Shown: positions 8,415 to 16,547 of the stretch, piece after piece
Layout of the letters: each line of letters starts with the position of its first letter
Position numbering within the stretch: position 1 is the stretch's first letter
Source of the DNA: Mesorhizobium sp. NZP2298
GTDB lineage: Bacteria; Pseudomonadota; Alphaproteobacteria; Rhizobiales; Rhizobiaceae
Assembly (NCBI RefSeq): GCF_013170825.1
Contig: NZ_CP033365.1
Span: 868,001-932,000, forward strand
Direction: 5' to 3'
Length of the DNA stretch: 64,000 nucleotides
Made by a program: the position numbers and the translations under genes
The notes under the pieces: model-generated
Told to the model about the DNA's origin: nothing
Seen by the model: only the letters and a program-made list of their open reading frames with translations
Databases searched by the model: none

Positions 8415-9782
8415 ATGATCCGATTGGCCGGCCTGGCGCTTCCAGCGCTCCTTCTCGCGACAGCGGCATTCGCACAGCAGGCGGACCAACCGGTGCTGAA
8501 AGGCGCGGCCGCCTTCGGCGACTGGCGCGCCGACAAGCCAGGTGTGCGCCGCCTGATCAAGCCGGAAGACCTGCCGAAGCCCTATGTCACCAAATCCGCC
8601 TCGAACAGCGCCGGGCTCGCCGACATGCCGGCAGGCGCGAAGCCGCAACTGCCGCCGGGATTCTCGGCCGAGCTGATCGCGGCGGGCATCGACAATCCGC
8701 GCGTCGTGCGCGTCGCGCCGAACGGCGACCTGTTCGTCGCCGACAGCGAAGCCAACCAGATCCGCGTCTATCGCCTGTCCAAGGACAGTGCCAAGCCCGC
8801 CGAAGACGCCATCTTTGCCCGCAATCTCAACCAGCCCTATGGCATCGCCTTCTATCCGCCGGGCAATGACCCGCAATGGGTCTATGTCGCCAACAGCGAC
8901 AGGATCGTGCGCTTTGCCTACCGCAATGGCGAACTGAAGGCGGCCGGAGAGCCGCAAACCATCGTCGACAAGATTCCCTCGAACCATCACTGGACGCGCG
9001 ATATCGCCTTTTCGCCTGACGGCAAGACGCTCTATCTGTCGGTCGGCTCGGGTTCGAATATCGCCGAGGACATGGGCAAGGCGCCGGATGGCGGCCTCGA
9101 AGCGTGGGTGAAGTCGAAGCCGCTTGGCGCGACATGGGGCTCCGAGGACGGCCGCGCCGACGTGCTGGCCTTCGACCCGGACGGCAAGAGCGGCCGCATC
9201 GTCGCCACCGGCCTGCGCAACTGTTCGGGCATGACCGTGCAGCCGGCCACCGGAGCGCTGTGGTGCGTCGTCAACGAGCGCGATGCGCTCGGCGACAATG
9301 TGCCGTTCGAGTACGCAACATCCGTCAAGGACGGCGCCTTCTATGGCTGGCCCTGGTACTATATCGGCGACAATGAGGATCCGCGCCACAAGGGAGCGCG
9401 GCCCGATCTCTCCGGCAAGGCAACCATTCCCGATGTGCTGATGCAGGCGCATTCGGCGCCGCTCAACATCGCCTTCTACGACCGCGAGGATTTTCCGGCC
9501 GGCACCGGTTTTCCCCAGGACTACAGGGGCGACGCCTTTGTGGCCCTGCACGGTTCGTGGAACCGTGGCAACAGGACCGGCTACAAGGTCGTCCGATTGC
9601 TGTTCAAGGATGGCAAGCCGACCGGCGAATACGAGGATTTCATGACCGGCTTCGTGGTCTCCAATGGCGAGGTGTGGGGTCGGCCGGTGGGCGTGGCGGT
9701 GGCGAGCGACGGTGCCCTGATCGTCACCGAGGACGGCAACGGCACGATCTGGCGCGTGACCTATGGTGGCGCCCGCTCCTGA
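8415..9782 (+). CDS. Periplasmic PQQ-type sugar (sorbosone) dehydrogenase family protein
   Basis: 455 residues from ATG 8415; an upstream in-frame ATG at 8403 is less likely because GGAGG lies 5 bases before 8415. Signal peptide: LAGLALPALLLATAAFA, cleavage near AFA-QQ. The mature part has beta-propeller repeats such as NGDLFVADSEANQIRVY and SPDGKTLYLSVGSGSN, as in soluble glucose/sorbosone dehydrogenases that bind PQQ and calcium in the periplasm. Catalytic residues and substrate cannot be fixed by eye, and no cytochrome partner is adjacent. Confidence 0.82.
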   Translation: MIRLAGLALPALLLATAAFAQQADQPVLKGAAAFGDWRADKPGVRRLIKPEDLPKPYVTKSASNSAGLADMPAGAKPQLPPGFSAELIAAGIDNPRVVRVAPNGDLFVADSEANQIRVYRLSKDSAKPAEDAIFARNLNQPYGIAFYPPGNDPQWVYVANSDRIVRFAYRNGELKAAGEPQTIVDKIPSNHHWTRDIAFSPDGKTLYLSVGSGSNIAEDMGKAPDGGLEAWVKSKPLGATWGSEDGRADVLAFDPDGKSGRIVATGLRNCSGMTVQPATGALWCVVNERDALGDNVPFEYATSVKDGAFYGWPWYYIGDNEDPRHKGARPDLSGKATIPDVLMQAHSAPLNIAFYDREDFPAGTGFPQDYRGDAFVALHGSWNRGNRTGYKVVRLLFKDGKPTGEYEDFMTGFVVSNGEVWGRPVGVAVASDGALIVTEDGNGTIWRVTYGGARS

Positions 9783-9917
9783 GGGATCTTGCCCGGCTGG
9801 CGCGCGCCCCCGCACAGGGCGAAGGCCGCGATGTCTGGTGCAATGGATTCCGAACCCAAGGGAATTCAACGGTGGCCCGCTCCATGCGATAAGGCTCTCC
9901 GATCCGAGACCGAAACC

Positions 9918-10535
9918 ATGACCCTCACCGGCTTCCTCACCTACAGCGCCGCCCTTGGCATCGCCGCCGCCATCCCCGGCCCCGGCATCACCGCGCTTGT
10001 CGCGCGTGCGCTCGGCTCCGGCTTCCGCTCGTCGCTGGCTATGTTCTTCGGCCTGATGGTCGGCGACCTCACCTATCTGACCGCCGTGGTGCTTGGCCTC
10101 GCCTTTGTCGCGCAGACCTTCGGCATGGTGTTTCTGGCGATCAAATGGGCCGGCGTCGCCTATCTGGCATTTCTGGGCTGGCGCTTCTGGACCGTCGGCA
10201 TCACGCCCGAAACGGTTGAGGCCAGGAAGGGCAAGGGCGGACTGGTTTCGAGCTTTGTCGCCGGCCTCGCCGTCACGCTCGGCAATCCCAAGACGATGAT
10301 CTTCTACCTCGCCATCACGCCGACCATCGTCGACCTGAGGACCATCACGCTGGCCGACTACGGCATTCTCGCCGCGCTGACGGTCGTCGTCCTGTTCGTC
10401 GTGCTGGTTCCTTACCTGGCGCTGGCCGCCAAGGCGCGCTGGTTCCTGAAATCGCCACGCGCCCTGAAGGTGCTGAACCGCACCGCCGCCGGCTTCATGG
10501 TCGGCGCCGCGGCAGCGATCGCCGCCCGCCAGTAG
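9918..10535 (+). CDS. LysE/RhtB family amino-acid exporter
   Basis: 205 residues from ATG 9918, with about six membrane segments. Seen: [20 protein letters not shown] at the N-terminus, the family hallmark, and [20 protein letters not shown] in the middle. These inner-membrane proteins export lysine, arginine, homoserine/threonine or related compounds; the substrate is not predictable. The frame opens earlier, at 9789, but the extra 43 residues are polar and unlike the family. Confidence 0.9.
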   Translation: MTLTGFLTYSAALGIAAAIPGPGITALVARALGSGFRSSLAMFFGLMVGDLTYLTAVVLGLAFVAQTFGMVFLAIKWAGVAYLAFLGWRFWTVGITPETVEARKGKGGLVSSFVAGLAVTLGNPKTMIFYLAITPTIVDLRTITLADYGILAALTVVVLFVVLVPYLALAAKARWFLKSPRALKVLNRTAAGFMVGAAAAIAARQ

Positions 10536-10683
10536 CACCCTTTCAGCCAAAACATTCCGAGGTCAGGCTTTTCGGCGAAATGCTTTTCCGGGACAAGGGC
10601 GTTTTAGACACAGGCCCCACTCGGATATTTTCGGCCGACAGCTTATGTTGCGCGGCTGAAAGCCCTATCTTGCCGCTACAATG

Positions 10684-10719
10684 CCACTTGCCTGAAATTC
10701 TCCACTTGCCTGAAATTCT
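10684..10719. repeat. Perfect 18-bp tandem duplication in the cysK leader
   Basis: CCACTTGCCTGAAATTCT occurs twice head to tail (10684-10701 and 10702-10719), ending 13 bases before the cysK ATG. The second copy is followed by GGGAGCG, which serves as the ribosome site. A recent slippage or unequal-exchange event that changes the leader length. Confidence 0.9.
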
Positions 10720-10732
10720 GGGAGCGAAACCA

Positions 10733-11713
10733 ATGAACAAGCCCGTCACCTCCGCCCGCGCCCCCGGCCGCGGCCGCATCTACAGGTCCATCACCGACAC
10801 GATCGGCGACACGCCCCTGGTACGGCTCGACAAGTTCGCCAAGGAAAAGGGGATCGTCGCCAACCTCGTGGCCAAGCTCGAATTCTTCAACCCGATCGCC
10901 TCGGTCAAGGACCGCATCGGCGTGGCGATGATCGAGGCACTGGAGGCGGCAGGCAAGATTTCCCCCGGCAAGACGACATTGATCGAACCGACGTCGGGCA
11001 ATACCGGCATCGCGCTCGCTTTCGCCGCCGCCGCCAAGGGCTACAAGCTGATCCTGACCATGCCGGAGACGATGTCGGTCGAGCGCAGAAAAATGCTGGC
11101 GCTGCTCGGTGCCGAACTGGTGCTGACCGAAGGTCCTAAAGGCATGAAGGGCGCCATCGCCAAGGCCGACGAGCTGGCCGCGACGATCCCCAACGCCGTC
11201 ATTCCGCAGCAGTTCGAAAACCCCGCCAATCCGGAAATCCACCGCAAGACGACAGCGCAGGAAATCTGGAACGACACCCAGGGTGAGGTCGACATCTTCG
11301 TCGCCGGCATCGGCACCGGCGGCACCATCACCGGCGTCGGCCAGGTGTTGAAGAAGCACAAGCCATCTGTGCATGTCGTTGCCGTCGAGCCGGAAGCCTC
11401 GCCGGTGCTGTCGGGCGGCCAGCCCGGCCCGCACAAGATCCAGGGCATTGGCGCCGGCTTCGCGCCAAAGATCCTCGACACCACGATCTATGATGAGATC
11501 GTCAAGGTTTCCAACGAGGATTCGGTGGCCAATGCGCGTCTCGTCGCCCGCCTCGAAGGCGTGCCGGTCGGCATTTCGTCGGGTGCTGCCCTGCAAGCGG
11601 CAATCGTCGTCGGCTCGCGGCCCGAGAACAAGGGCAAGACCCTGGTCGTGGTCATTCCCGACTTCGCTGAACGCTATCTGTCGACGATCCTGTTCGAAGG
11701 GCTGGGGGCGTAA
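10733..11713 (+). CDS. cysK: Cysteine synthase (O-acetylserine sulfhydrylase)
   Basis: 326 residues. PLP enzyme that joins sulfide and O-acetylserine to make cysteine in the cytoplasm. Seen: the PLP lysine Lys59 in SVKDRIG, the substrate loop [12 protein letters not shown], and the phosphate-binding [14 protein letters not shown]. The ATG at 10733 follows GGGAG by 8 bases. The N-terminal [19 protein letters not shown] is about 15 residues longer than usual. The leader contains an 18-bp tandem duplication. Confidence 0.95.
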   Translation: MNKPVTSARAPGRGRIYRSITDTIGDTPLVRLDKFAKEKGIVANLVAKLEFFNPIASVKDRIGVAMIEALEAAGKISPGKTTLIEPTSGNTGIALAFAAAAKGYKLILTMPETMSVERRKMLALLGAELVLTEGPKGMKGAIAKADELAATIPNAVIPQQFENPANPEIHRKTTAQEIWNDTQGEVDIFVAGIGTGGTITGVGQVLKKHKPSVHVVAVEPEASPVLSGGQPGPHKIQGIGAGFAPKILDTTIYDEIVKVSNEDSVANARLVARLEGVPVGISSGAALQAAIVVGSRPENKGKTLVVVIPDFAERYLSTILFEGLGA

Positions 11714-11853
11714 TCCGCCCCCCTTCGACGAACCGCCGCTCCTCGCTGGACCGTTCAAAAGGCTTCCGTGGCGCCAGCGATCCGGCTTGAGCAGCACCCT
11801 GCTTCCGGTTCATATCGCCCACGGCCTGCTTTGCGCGGGCCGGGGAGGAATTC

Positions 11854-12480
11854 ATGTACAAGCTCTATACCCGTCCGGGCAGCGGCGGCTTCGTCGTCGA
11901 GGCCGCGCTGGCGCTGGCGAACGCGCCGTTCGAGCAGATCGACGTGCCGAAGTCCGACCGGCCCGATCCGGCATTCCTCGACATCAGCCCGCTGAACCAG
12001 GTGCCGGTGCTGACCTTGCCGGACGGGCGCTCGATGACCGAATCGGCGGCGATCTGCATCCTGCTTGCGGAACGCCATCCCGAGGCCAGCCTGGCGCCGG
12101 CGATCGACGCGCCGGCCCGCGTCGAGTTCCTGCGCTGGATGGCGTTCATGTCGTCGGTGCTCTACCCCGCGATCCTGCGGCTGTATTACGCCTATCGCTA
12201 CACGGCCGATGCCGACGGCACGAAAGCCGTCAAGCAGGCGGCCGTCGCCGAGATGGACCGCGGCTTCGCCGTTCTCGATGCCGCCTTGCGCGGCCGTGAC
12301 TGGCTGGTGGGTGAGGCGATGTCGCTGGCCGACATCTATCTCGTCATGCTCGTGGCCTGGCATCCCGACATCGACAGCGCGCGGACGGCATGGCCTGATA
12401 TTGAACGCTTGTGGGCGAAGCTGCGCGAGCATCCACTGCTGAAGACGCTCAACACGTCGCACGAGATGTGGCCGGGCTAG
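11854..12480 (+). CDS. Glutathione S-transferase family protein
   Basis: 208 residues. Thioredoxin-like N-terminal half (KLYTRPGSGGFVVEAALALA, with NQVPVLTLPDG and the cis-Pro, then MTESAAICILLAE, which binds the gamma-glutamyl part of glutathione) and an all-helical C-terminal half. Good ribosome site GGGGAGGAATTC. Likely a cytosolic detoxification or redox enzyme; substrate unknown. The TAG stop begins a palindromic repeat. Confidence 0.9.
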   Translation: MYKLYTRPGSGGFVVEAALALANAPFEQIDVPKSDRPDPAFLDISPLNQVPVLTLPDGRSMTESAAICILLAERHPEASLAPAIDAPARVEFLRWMAFMSSVLYPAILRLYYAYRYTADADGTKAVKQAAVAEMDRGFAVLDAALRGRDWLVGEAMSLADIYLVMLVAWHPDIDSARTAWPDIERLWAKLREHPLLKTLNTSHEMWPG

Positions 12481-12484
12481 AGCA

Positions 12485-12511
12485 GTTCACCGTTTCATGG
12501 AAACGGCGAAC
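12485..12511. repeat. Hairpin at the end of the GST gene
   Basis: GTTCaCCGTTTC at 12485-12496 pairs with GAAACGGcGAAC at 12500-12511 around ATG, one mismatch in 12. It starts five bases after the stop codon and is followed at once by a copy of repeat family A, so it is probably part of the same mosaic. It may act as a terminator. Confidence 0.65.
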
Positions 12512-12519
12512 TACCCTAA

Positions 12520-12579
12520 CTCTTTGTTTTGACGCAATTCCGGACGGAAAACCGTTCACACTTTTCCTGGAATTGCTCT
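12520..12579 (-). repeat. Dispersed repeat family A, copy 1
   Basis: Read on the minus strand it begins AGAGCAATTCCAGGAAAAGT and continues through GGTTTTCCGTCCGGAATTGC to an AAAGAG end. The ends CAATTCC/GGAATTG and GGAAAA/TTTTCC pair as an interrupted hairpin. A near-identical copy lies at 47408-47464 and a degenerate one at 45846-45903. It separates the convergent GST and sigma-factor genes. Confidence 0.85.
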
Positions 12580-12584
12580 AAGGG

Positions 12585-13850
12585 TCAGTTTCGCAGCGCC
12601 GCGCGTTTGCCCTGCAGGAACCGGCGCACCGCCGGATCGCGTTCGAGGCCGATCGCCCTGTCATAGGCTTCGGTTGCCTGCGGCACCTGGCCAAGCCTGG
12701 CCAGGAGACCGGCCCGCGCCGCCCAGTAAGGCTGATACTCATTCAGCCGCTTGTCGTCACCCAGCACGTAGAGGGCCGCCAGCCCCGCCACGGCGCCCTC
12801 GGCCTCGGCGAGCGCCACCGCACGGTTGATCGCCACCACCGGCGATCCGGCGATCGAAAGCAAGGCGTCGTAAAGTTCACGGATCGCCACCCAGTCGGTG
12901 CGGCCGGTCAGCCGTCGCGCGGCGTGGGCGGACTGCACGGCGGCCTCAAGCTGGTAGCGGCCGACGACGCCGCTCGCCGCTGCATGGGACAGAAGCGCTT
13001 CCGCCTCATCGATGAGGGCGTGGTCCCACAGGTCGAAGTCCTGTTCGGCCAGCGGCACGAAGTCGCCTTCGGCGCTACGCCGGGCTGCACGGCGCGCCTC
13101 GGCAAACAGCATCAGCGCAAGCAGGCCAAGCGCTTCCGGCTCCTCCGGCATCAGCGTGGCGACCAGGCGGCCGAGCCAGATGCCTTCGGTGGCGAGGTTG
13201 CGCGCCCTAGTCTCCGTGCCGACCGGATCCGACCAGCCTTCGGCGAAAGCGGCATAGATCGCCTCCAGCACGGCATCCAGTCGTTCGCCGAGTTCGGCCC
13301 GCTCCGGCACGCGGAACGGAATGCCGGTTTCGCGGAGCCGCGTCTTGGCGCGCACCAGGCGTTGGCCCATCGTTGCCGGCGAGACCAGGAAGGCGGAAGC
13401 GATCGTCGCGGCATCGAAGCCGAGAATGGTCTGCAGGATCAGCGGCGCCCGCACGCCCGGTTCGATCGCTGGATGCGCGCAGGCAAACATCAGCCGCAGC
13501 CGTTCGTCGGGCAGATCCTCGTCGGTCATGCGCGCCTCCATCTCCTCGGCGATCAGCTTGAGATGATCGCGGGCGGCCTCCCGGGTGAGCCGCCGCCGAA
13601 CCGCATCGACACGACGCCGACGCGCCACGGCCAGAAGCCAGGCTTCCGGCTTTTCGGGCACGCCCGACTTCGGCCAGCGTTCGAGCGCCGCGGCAAAGGC
13701 ATCGGCCAGCGCGTCCTCGGCGGCGGCCACGTCGCGCGTGCGCGCCGCGAGCCAGGCGACCAGCTTGCCATAGCTCTGCCGGGCGGCGGCCTCGGCGGCC
13801 GCCCGGGCGATCTCCGGGCGACTGTCCATCATATCGTCATTTCTGGACAC
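12585..13850 (-). CDS. ECF42-type RNA polymerase sigma factor with C-terminal helical-repeat domain
   Basis: 421 residues, about twice a normal ECF sigma factor. Region 2: LVAWLAARTRDVAAAEDALADAF and PEAWLLAVARRRRVD. Region 4: GFDAATIASAFLVSPATMGQ. The long C-terminal half (from about 190) is alpha-helical with repeat-like segments, as in the ECF42 group, where this extension replaces an anti-sigma factor. GTG start, 4 bases after the stop of the DGPF/YCII gene, the normal partner of ECF42. Target genes unknown. The protein ends beside repeat family A. Confidence 0.9.
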   Translation of the reverse strand: MSRNDDMMDSRPEIARAAAEAAARQSYGKLVAWLAARTRDVAAAEDALADAFAAALERWPKSGVPEKPEAWLLAVARRRRVDAVRRRLTREAARDHLKLIAEEMEARMTDEDLPDERLRLMFACAHPAIEPGVRAPLILQTILGFDAATIASAFLVSPATMGQRLVRAKTRLRETGIPFRVPERAELGERLDAVLEAIYAAFAEGWSDPVGTETRARNLATEGIWLGRLVATLMPEEPEALGLLALMLFAEARRAARRSAEGDFVPLAEQDFDLWDHALIDEAEALLSHAAASGVVGRYQLEAAVQSAHAARRLTGRTDWVAIRELYDALLSIAGSPVVAINRAVALAEAEGAVAGLAALYVLGDDKRLNEYQPYWAARAGLLARLGQVPQATEAYDRAIGLERDPAVRRFLQGKRAALRN

Positions 13851-13854
13851 GCCG

Positions 13855-14223
13855 TCATTTCTTGGGCATGTAGTCGGCCATTTCCCAGATCGGCCGCAAC
13901 TCGACCGCGCCGGTGCTGGCCGCCGGACAGCGTGCCGCCCATTCGATGGCGGTGTCGATATCGGCCGCCTCGATCATGTAGAAGCCGGCAAGCTGCTCCT
14001 TGGTGTCGGCATAGGGACCGTCAATCACGTTGGTCTTGCCGTCGGTTATCCGCACCGAGGTGGTCGCCTGGCTCGGGCGCAGCCTTTCGCCGGCGAGCCA
14101 TGCACCGGATTTCTTCAACGCTTCGGTATAAGCGGCATAGGCCGCGCTCATCTGCTGGGCCTTCTCGATCGGCGTGTTCGCCAGCGCGGCTTCGTCGCTG
14201 TTGATCAAAATCATGTATCGCAT
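13855..14223 (-). CDS. DGPF/YCII-related protein
   Basis: 122 residues from ATG 14223 (the frame opens further upstream but without homology). Seen: MRYMILINSDEAAL at the start and the family loop around DGPYADTKEQLAGFY followed by EAADIDTAIEWAARCP; the last position of DGPF is Tyr here. Small dimeric alpha-beta fold. It precedes the ECF42 sigma gene by four bases; this association is established for the group, although the protein's biochemical role is unknown. Confidence 0.9.
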   Translation of the reverse strand: MRYMILINSDEAALANTPIEKAQQMSAAYAAYTEALKKSGAWLAGERLRPSQATTSVRITDGKTNVIDGPYADTKEQLAGFYMIEAADIDTAIEWAARCPAASTGAVELRPIWEMADYMPKK

Positions 14224-14459
14224 GGGTTCTTCTCCCGTGTTTCGAAGGCCGCGTCCTTGCGGGGCCAGACGTATGTCGCGCGGCGACGGTCGATTTCGAC
14301 AGGACGCAGGAAAAACTTTCGGCCCTGATCGGGCACGACACAAGCCTTCCCACCTTCGTCATGCCAGGGCGGAGCGGCCGCAAAGCGTGGCTCGCTCTCC
14401 AGCAATTGGATGATGCGTCCGCCAAACGTGCCATAGCCACCGACGATGAGAAGTTTCAT
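14211..14459 (-). pseudogene. N-terminal remnant of a Rossmann-fold dehydrogenase (saccharopine-dehydrogenase-like)
   Basis: The frame from ATG 14459 begins MKLLIVGGYGTFGGRIIQLL, a textbook NAD(P)-binding start as in saccharopine-dehydrogenase-like or epimerase-like proteins, but only about 27 residues look like a dehydrogenase. The rest, to a stop at 14211, is unrelated low-complexity sequence running into the DGPF gene. A full protein would need about 300 residues or more, so this is a truncated gene. Its former 3' part was not found nearby. Confidence 0.55.
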
Positions 14460-14491
14460 GCACTGCTCCCCCAGAGCCACGGTTGAGGTTC

Positions 14492-14519
14492 ATGCATGCC
14501 GTTGTTGGGCGACATGCAT
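14492..14519. repeat. Dispersed repeat family B, internally deleted copy
   Basis: ATGCATGCCGTTGT joins directly to TGGGCGACATGCAT. In the full copies (for example 39756-39803) these two arms are separated by about 20 bases, so this looks like a deletion derivative. It touches the DCC-family stop codon. Confidence 0.6.
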
Positions 14520-14992
14520 CAGCCAATCAGGCGACCGCGCAGTTCGGCCGACGGCACGTCACACCTGTCCCTCCTGCCGAACAGGGCGTAGCGATTTTTG
14601 GCGATGCGATCATACAGCCAGTCGCGCAGCGGTCTCGGCAGCAGCAACAGCACCTTGGCCGCCCGCCACGGCCAGCCAAGTTCCGACATCACGGCGACAA
14701 AGCTGTCCAGCCGCGTGAAGGCCGCGCCATCGACAAGGACGAGATTGGTTTCGTAAGCGTCCGTGCGCAGCCCATATTGCCGGAACAGCGCTTCGCCGAA
14801 GGGCGATTGAGCGGTGGCGAAGCGGAAGCGGTCCTGGCGATCGAGCCTGACCACCATGCGCACGAAGCCGGAGCACAGCAGGCACACGCCGTCGAAGACG
14901 ATCAGCGGATGGTTTGTATCGAAGGGTTCAGAGGGACGGCTTGGGTTGGGCCGATTGGACGGGGACGGACTTGACTGGGAAAGGTCGGTCAC
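14519..14992 (-). CDS. DCC-family thiol-disulfide oxidoreductase-like protein (DUF393)
   Basis: 157 residues. Seen: LIVFDGVCLLCSGFVRMVVR near residue 30, the D-x-x-C-x-x-C motif that names the family, and a hydrophobic KVLLLLPRPLRDWLYD helix. The fold is thioredoxin-like and redox activity is suspected but not well shown. The N-terminal 25 residues are Ser/Pro-rich and variable. Upstream neighbour in the same direction is unknown; downstream lies a dehydrogenase remnant. Confidence 0.88.
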   Translation of the reverse strand: MTDLSQSSPSPSNRPNPSRPSEPFDTNHPLIVFDGVCLLCSGFVRMVVRLDRQDRFRFATAQSPFGEALFRQYGLRTDAYETNLVLVDGAAFTRLDSFVAVMSELGWPWRAAKVLLLLPRPLRDWLYDRIAKNRYALFGRRDRCDVPSAELRGRLIG

Positions 14993-15171
14993 GCTGGCCT
15001 CGGCTGCTCGTGTCCGGAGACACTAAGCCAGCCGGAGGCGGCATCAAAGACGCGGCATTGTCGCACGCCGCTCGTCGGCGAAAGCCGGACGCTCGGCGCG
15101 ATAGGTGGTGGCGCGGGAGTTGGCACCTGGCCGGCAGATCCGGCTGTTGTGGCGGCTCTCGAACGTCATGA

Positions 15172-15312
15172 TCAGTGCGCGCCCAGCGAGGTGCCGCGAC
15201 GGGCGCAAGCCGGACCCGGGCCGCGCATGTAGTAGCGCTCGGGCCGATAGGTCGGCGCGACGAATTCGCGGATGGCGGCGGCATAGCCGATGAGGTGCGT
15301 TAGGAAGTTCAT
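15172..15312 (-). CDS. Possible 46-residue hypothetical protein
   Basis: Frame from ATG 15312 to TGA 15172. The peptide begins MNFLTHLIGYAAAIREFV and continues with APTYRPERYYMRGPGPACA: a short amphipathic helix and then a Tyr/Arg/Pro-rich tail. The ordered composition suggests a real gene. Ribosome site is modest (AGGGACGGG, a few bases upstream). I do not recognise a family. Confidence 0.4.
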   Translation of the reverse strand: MNFLTHLIGYAAAIREFVAPTYRPERYYMRGPGPACARRGTSLGAH

Positions 15313-15617
15313 TTTACCCGTCCCTGTCCCGATTTTCGGATGTCCCTTCCGAATTGCGCGAATGATAGCATCGAGGCGTGAATAGTCGGTGAACGTGATG
15401 TTAATTTCTGGTCGAAAACCCGTTGCTTCGTGGCCGGAATGCGGCTGATTCGGGGTGTTTCCATGCCTTTTGTCGCCATTCCGCCGAGTGTGACTTTTGC
15501 ATCACATATGTTTCGTTTGAATGTCGCCTGCGCGCGGTTCTGTTTCAACTTCCAGCCAACGCGGGAAATTTTCGTGCGCGGAGCCCAGGGCGATGGCTTG
15601 CGCAGCAGCGTGCGGTT
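15313..15617. other. Intergenic stretch ahead of ku
   Basis: About 300 bases without a convincing gene. A frame on the plus strand is open from 15430 into ku, but it has no ribosome site and the predicted extension does not look like Ku. Base composition here is somewhat richer in A+T than the flanks. The only signal I can support is the stress promoter at 15618-15642. Confidence 0.5.
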
Positions 15618-15642
15618 GGAACTGGAATGGAACTTGCTCGTT
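15618..15642 (+). promoter_or_regulatory. EcfG-type general stress promoter for ku-ligD
   Basis: GGAAC at 15618-15622, a 16-base spacer, then CGTT at 15639-15642. This matches the GGAAC-N16/17-CGTT pattern recognised by EcfG/RpoE2 sigma factors of alphaproteobacteria. Transcription would begin near 15650, leaving a leader of about 20 bases before the ku ATG at 15670. Confidence 0.65.
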
Positions 15643-15669
15643 CTCGACCTGTCACCACGGGAGTTCGTC

Positions 15670-16539
15670 ATGGCACCACGTCCAGCCTGGAAGGGCTATC
15701 TGAAGCTTTCGCTGGTCACTTGTGCCGTCGAACTGACCAATGTCGTCACCCATACGGAGCGCGTCTCGTTCCGGATTCTCAATCGCAAGACCGGCAACAC
15801 GGTGAAGCGCATCTATGTCGATGCGCAAACCGGCAAGCCGCTTGCCGATGGCGACGAGATCAAAGGCTATGAATTGGACGATGGCGATTTCGTCCATATC
15901 GACGAGGACGAGATCGAGGCGGTGCAGATCGAATCCTCGCACACGATGAACCTGGACGGTTTCGTCGACAAAGCCTCGATCCAGCAGATCTATCTCGATA
16001 CGCCCTATTATGTCGCGCCGGCCGACAAGGTGTCGGAGGAGGCTTTCGCCGTGATCCGCGATGCCATGGCAGGCAAGAAGATGGCCGGGCTGGCGCGCAT
16101 CGTGCTCTATAGCCGGGAACGCCCCGTGGTCATCGAGCCGCTCGGCAAGGGCATGGTGCTGACGACGCTGCGCTACGACAACACGGTGCGCCAGCCGGAC
16201 AGTGTGTTCGGCGAGATCAAGGCGGTGAAGACCGACCAGGAGATGACCGATCTGGCCGAACTGATCATCGACAAGAAGAAAGCGAAGTTCGATCCGTCGA
16301 AATTCGACGATAAATATGAGGACGCGCTGCTCGAACTGATCCGCGCCAAGAAGGCCGGCAAGAAAGCGCCCAAGGCCCAGGCGGCGCCCAAACCCTCGAA
16401 CGTCGTCAACCTGTTCGATGCGCTGAAGAAGAGCCTTTCGTCGGATTCAGGCTCCACGAAAGCGTCGTCCGCGAAGGCCAAACCGGTGGCCAAGCGCGCC
16501 AAGCCGAAAGCGGCCGCGCCCAAGCGCAAATCGGCCTGA
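15670..16539 (+). CDS. ku: Non-homologous end-joining protein Ku
   Basis: 289 residues from ATG 15670, preceded by GGGAG. Ku forms a homodimeric ring on DNA double-strand ends and recruits LigD. Seen: MAPRPAWKGYLKLSLVTC at the N-terminus, RVSFRILNRKTGN, the ring region with DTPYYVAPADKVSEEAF, and a Lys/Ala-rich C-terminal tail from about 230 that binds DNA. ligD follows 8 bases later. A GGAAC-N16-CGTT stress promoter lies just upstream. The frame extends 80 codons upstream but that part is not Ku-like. Confidence 0.96.
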   Translation: MAPRPAWKGYLKLSLVTCAVELTNVVTHTERVSFRILNRKTGNTVKRIYVDAQTGKPLADGDEIKGYELDDGDFVHIDEDEIEAVQIESSHTMNLDGFVDKASIQQIYLDTPYYVAPADKVSEEAFAVIRDAMAGKKMAGLARIVLYSRERPVVIEPLGKGMVLTTLRYDNTVRQPDSVFGEIKAVKTDQEMTDLAELIIDKKKAKFDPSKFDDKYEDALLELIRAKKAGKKAPKAQAAPKPSNVVNLFDALKKSLSSDSGSTKASSAKAKPVAKRAKPKAAAPKRKSA

Positions 16540-16547
16540 GGAAACAA

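Noticed and set aside
8298..10550. A 750-codon open frame on the minus strand
   Set aside because: It lies antisense to the sugar dehydrogenase and LysE genes, is Arg/Gly/His-rich with no recognisable motif, and is explained by high GC at third positions of the true genes.
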